Below, piece by piece: positions 4,248-5,830 of a stretch of 5,830 nucleotides of DNA (the first letter of the stretch is position 1; the number at the start of each line of letters is the position of its first letter). The notes beneath the pieces were generated by a model that was not told where the DNA came from, searched no databases, and saw only the letters and a program-made list of their open reading frames with translations. The stretch covers positions 1-5,830 of the forward strand of contig WAQV01000027.1 in NCBI GenBank assembly GCA_015520065.1, given 5' to 3'. Source of the DNA: Candidatus Pacearchaeota archaeon. Its GTDB lineage: Archaea > Nanobdellota > Nanobdellia > Pacearchaeales > GW2011-AR1. The position numbers and the translations under genes were made by a program.

Positions 4248-4454
4248 TTATATTGAATCAAAAAACTTTTCTAATTCCTCTTCATTTCTACAAATAGTAA
4301 CTCTTCCTTCCTCTATATCTTTTTCTCCTCTTTGAATACTGTTTAATAACTCTCTATCAAAAGAGTATATGGCAGTTTTTAGTTCCTCTAGCATAACCTC
4401 TATTTTAGAGATTTTTTCTATAAATTGTTCAGGACTTATTGTTTTTGTTTCCAT
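4248..4454 (-). CDS. RelB-like antitoxin (68 aa) of second type II pair
   Basis: This acidic protein is encoded immediately before the HHDKAY-type RelE toxin, with one base between stop and start. Residues 8-40 (PEQFIEKISKIEVMLEELKTAIYSFDRELL) are predicted helical and probably dimerise. After EKDIEEG the tail TICRNEEELEKFFDSI has the common ending of RelB/Phd-like antitoxins that clamp the toxin. It has the same length as the antitoxin at 980 but little sequence identity, so the two pairs are not a recent duplication. ATG at 4454 is chosen because a minus-strand TATA box is centred 25 bp upstream. A longer frame to 4529 would start inside the promoter repeat and adds a non-family Leu-rich stretch. 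Confidence 0.75.
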   Translation of the reverse strand: METKTISPEQFIEKISKIEVMLEELKTAIYSFDRELLNSIQRGEKDIEEGRVTICRNEEELEKFFDSI

Positions 4455-4474
4455 ACCAAACAATAGAGCATCTA

Positions 4475-4483
4475 TTTTAAATA
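4475..4483 (-). promoter_or_regulatory. TATA box of the second RelBE-like operon
   Basis: On the minus strand this reads TATTTAAAA, preceded by purine-rich GGAAAGG as a possible BRE. Its centre is 25 bp from the ATG at 4454, so transcription should be leaderless. It is divergent from the MntA/HepT promoter at 4573-4580. Confidence 0.6.
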
Positions 4484-4504
4484 CCTTTCCTATAACTATA
4501 TAAC

Positions 4505-4545
4505 AACTCCTCAATAGTAACAAAACCAAAACATTTTATAAAACT
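4505..4545 (+). repeat. Promoter-containing intergenic repeat, copy 3
   Basis: This matches copies 1 and 2 from AACTCCTCAATAGTAAC through CCAAAACATTT (4505-4537). Its TATA box is longer by one T and one A (TTTTATAAAA, 4534-4543). It lies between the divergent promoters of the second RelBE pair and of MntA/HepT and points toward MntA. The predicted start site near 4564 would add a leader of about 38 bases upstream of MntA's own TATA box. Confidence 0.8.
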
Positions 4546-4572
4546 TTGCGACTTTTTAAAAATAACAAACAA

Positions 4573-4580
4573 TTTATAAA
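4573..4580 (+). promoter_or_regulatory. TATA box of the MntA/HepT operon
   Basis: TTTATAAA is centred 25.5 bp before the ATG at 4602, so the mRNA is expected to be leaderless. The context TTTATAAACAACTCC resembles the TATA end of the 45-base repeats. Confidence 0.65.
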
Positions 4581-4601
4581 CAACTCCTTCTTTTGTAGAT
4601 T

Positions 4602-4925
4602 ATGAAAAAGCCGATAAAGAAAAACAAAGAGAAGAAACCAAATAAAGAGCTGAAAGAGATAATAGAAAAGATTGTCCCTGTGTTAAAGAGGCATGGTGTT
4701 AAGAGAGCAGGGATTTTCGGGAGTTTTGCGAGAGGTGAAGGCACTAAGGATAGTGATATTGATGTTTTGGTTGAAGTGAGAGAGGATTACAGTCTTTTTG
4801 ATATTTCAAGATTAGAGATGGAGCTTGAGAAAATATTAGACAGAAAAGTAGAACTTCTTACTTATAAAAGCGTGCATCCTTTATTAAAGGATAAAATATT
4901 TAGAGAGGAAATAGAGATAATATGA
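4602..4925 (+). CDS. mntA: MntA-type nucleotidyltransferase antitoxin (107 aa)
   Basis: This is the MNT half of a type VII toxin-antitoxin pair. Known MntA proteins neutralise the HEPN RNase by adding AMP to the tyrosine of its RX4HXY motif. The GSx10DxD motif is intact: G40-S41, D52 and D54 in FGSFARGEGTKDSDIDVLVE. The position of the usual third Asp is Glu84 (RKVELLTYKS), a conservative change that may affect metal binding. Residues 1-18 are an unusually lysine-rich extension before the first helix (ELKEIIEKIVPVLKRHG). The gene overlaps the HEPN gene by four bases (ATGA). The start is supported by a TATA box at the leaderless distance. It is a complete protein, unlike the truncated MNT at 579, and the two are only distantly alike. 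Confidence 0.9.
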   Translation: MKKPIKKNKEKKPNKELKEIIEKIVPVLKRHGVKRAGIFGSFARGEGTKDSDIDVLVEVREDYSLFDISRLEMELEKILDRKVELLTYKSVHPLLKDKIFREEIEII

Positions 4926-5269
4926 AAAAAGATCCTTTAATATTCTTAAAACATATTTTTGAATGCGTTAATAAAATAGAAGAGTATTTAAAAGGCATCT
5001 CAAAAGAGGAATTTCTTAAAAATACTCAACTTCAGGATGCAATAATCAGAAGAATAGAGGTAATGGGGGAGGCAATTAAAAATCTTCCAATAGAGTTTGT
5101 TACAAAATATCCTTCATTCCCGTGGAGTGATATTGCAAAAACAAGAGATAAATTCATACATCAATATTTTGGAATTGATTTAGAAAGAGTATGGAAGACA
5201 GTTAAAGAAAACATCCCGGAACTGAAGAAAAAGATAATAGAGATTATTGAGTCTGAGGAAGGGAAATAG
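4922..5269 (+). CDS. hepT: HepT-like HEPN toxin (115 aa)
   Basis: This HEPN-domain RNase of the DUF86/HepT family is the toxin partner of the upstream MntA. The catalytic motif RX4HXY is R75, H80 and Y82 in TRDKFIHQYFGID. Y82 is the residue AMPylated in studied pairs. The rest is all-helical as expected: an N-terminal helix DPLIFLKHIFECVNKIEEYL, the helix QDAIIRRIEVMGEAIKNLP (38-56), WSDIAKTRDKF, and a C-terminal helix from about residue 86. The length is normal and the motif is intact, so the protein should be active. The four-base overlap with mntA couples synthesis of toxin and antitoxin. No convincing terminator follows; the next feature downstream is another copy of the promoter repeat. 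Confidence 0.92.
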   Translation: MKKDPLIFLKHIFECVNKIEEYLKGISKEEFLKNTQLQDAIIRRIEVMGEAIKNLPIEFVTKYPSFPWSDIAKTRDKFIHQYFGIDLERVWKTVKENIPELKKKIIEIIESEEGK

Positions 5270-5321
5270 GATATGTTATTGGTATATGCATATAAGACAG
5301 GATAATGCTTTATTATAAACT

Positions 5322-5362
5322 ACTCCTAAGTTACAACAACCAAAACATTTATAAACTCCAGA
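5322..5362 (+). repeat. Promoter-containing intergenic repeat, copy 4 (divergent)
   Basis: CCAAAACATTTATAAACTCC at 5340-5359 is identical to copy 2 and is followed by the same AGA. The upstream half keeps ACTCCT (5322-5327) but differs and is two bases shorter in between. With copy 3 it brackets the MntA/HepT pair as direct repeats. The TATA box (5348-5355) predicts a start near 5377, but no plus-strand gene follows; the transcript would run into the 3' end of the minus-strand gene. The rest of the 5270-5453 gap holds a 12-bp palindrome TATATGCATATA (5283-5294) and another TATA-like TATTATAAAC (5311-5320). Confidence 0.75.
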
Positions 5363-5453
5363 GACATTCAAATAATAACAACTATTAAACGCAATTAAAG
5401 GTTCCGTTAACTTAAAAGGTCATAACGAATTAATCTCTTAAACCTGCATTAAC

Positions 5454-5828
5454 TTACTCGCAACTAACCTTCTTGATTAAAGAATTATCCCTCTTAAAAT
5501 TATAATCAATCAGCACAGGAACCTCTTTCCACTCTACTCTTGCGTTTTCCTTCTCATAATGAGGCATTAAATAATTATAATTAACTGTAAAGAACTCTAT
5601 CCATAAATTAACATTATCTATTCTCTTAAATCCTCTGCAAGCATGCAACCACACAGACTGTTCTTCTGCCTGCATCTGCTCTATAAAGTTTTTGAGCCTT
5701 TCACTCGGCTCAAAGAGCACGCATGGCACATGACAGGCTTTCCTGTCGGACACATCAAGACAGAACCTCAGTGTTCTTCCGTTCTGCCTTACATCAATGA
5801 TTTTCCCTATACCTACAAAAAGGTTCAT
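5454..5828 (-). CDS. Hypothetical protein, possible OB-fold (124 aa)
   Basis: This 124-codon frame starts two bases inside the window edge, so the true start may lie outside. I do not recognise the family. The pattern is beta-rich with one central helix. Strands are VGIGKIIDVRQN and TLRFCLDVSD, a helix is SERLKNFIEQMQAEE (42-56), and further strands are SVWLHACRGFK and LWIEFFTVNYNYL, with a charged tail after residue 90. This order recalls an OB-fold nucleic-acid-binding domain, but that is a visual judgement. Four cysteines (23, 32, 36, 64) are present; C32 and C36 could bind metal but form no standard pair. The N-terminal half is about 45-53% G+C, clearly above the neighbouring toxin genes, which may mean a different origin or stronger codon selection. 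Confidence 0.65.
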   Translation of the reverse strand: MNLFVGIGKIIDVRQNGRTLRFCLDVSDRKACHVPCVLFEPSERLKNFIEQMQAEEQSVWLHACRGFKRIDNVNLWIEFFTVNYNYLMPHYEKENARVEWKEVPVLIDYNFKRDNSLIKKVSCE

Positions 5829-5830
5829 GG

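Noticed and set aside
4455..4529. Longer N-terminus for the second antitoxin starting at 4529
   Set aside because: It would be encoded within the promoter repeat and the gene's own TATA box; the ATG at 4454 has a correctly placed TATA box.
870..5362. The four repeats as a CRISPR array or IS ends
   Set aside because: They are hundreds to thousands of bases apart with genes between, are not inverted, have no regular spacers, and no cas or transposase gene is present.

Overview
The window looks like a low-GC archaeal chromosome segment, most plausibly from a DPANN-type genome. This rests on promoter architecture. Several genes have an archaeal TATA box centred 25-27 bp before the start codon, which predicts leaderless mRNAs. 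Shine-Dalgarno sequences are nearly absent, and oligo-T tracts follow several genes. The protein families (RelE toxins, MNT/HEPN pairs, a SPASM radical SAM enzyme) fit small archaeal genomes. No ribosomal or other phylogenetic marker is present, so the lineage is an inference.

Layout. Positions 1-442 hold an inverted repeat and two tiny two-helix membrane-protein genes. Positions 510-830 carry a stand-alone minimal nucleotidyltransferase whose first helix is interrupted by an in-frame TAG. Positions 980-1442 encode a RelB/RelE-type toxin-antitoxin pair. Position 1610 starts a 32-codon lipoprotein-like peptide. Positions 1704-3807 form a compact operon: a 54-codon peptide with its own promoter, a radical SAM/SPASM enzyme, and a protein that appears to join a PqqD-like (RiPP recognition element) N-domain to a GNAT acetyltransferase. 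On the minus strand, 4454-3995 is a second RelBE-like pair. Positions 4602-5269 encode an MntA/HepT (MNT-HEPN, type VII) pair. The right edge (5828-5454, minus) is an unrecognised, possibly OB-fold protein.

Two themes stand out. First, the 1704-3807 operon has the composition of a peptide-modification (RiPP) system: short peptide, SPASM maturase, recognition domain and tailoring acetyltransferase. I cannot match it to a named RiPP class, and it is the best candidate for an undescribed system here. Second, an intergenic element of about 45 bp containing its own TATA box recurs four times in the same orientation. It brackets the first RelBE pair and the MntA/HepT pair as direct repeats, so the toxin-antitoxin modules look like exchangeable cassettes. 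A different promoter/5'-leader repeat precedes both the first membrane peptide and the lipopeptide.

No gap between genes exceeds 300 bases. The larger gaps (831-979, 1443-1609, 3808-3994, 4455-4601, 5270-5453) contain the promoter repeats, candidate terminators and small palindromes listed below. I saw no tRNA, rRNA, CRISPR array, transposase or integrase.
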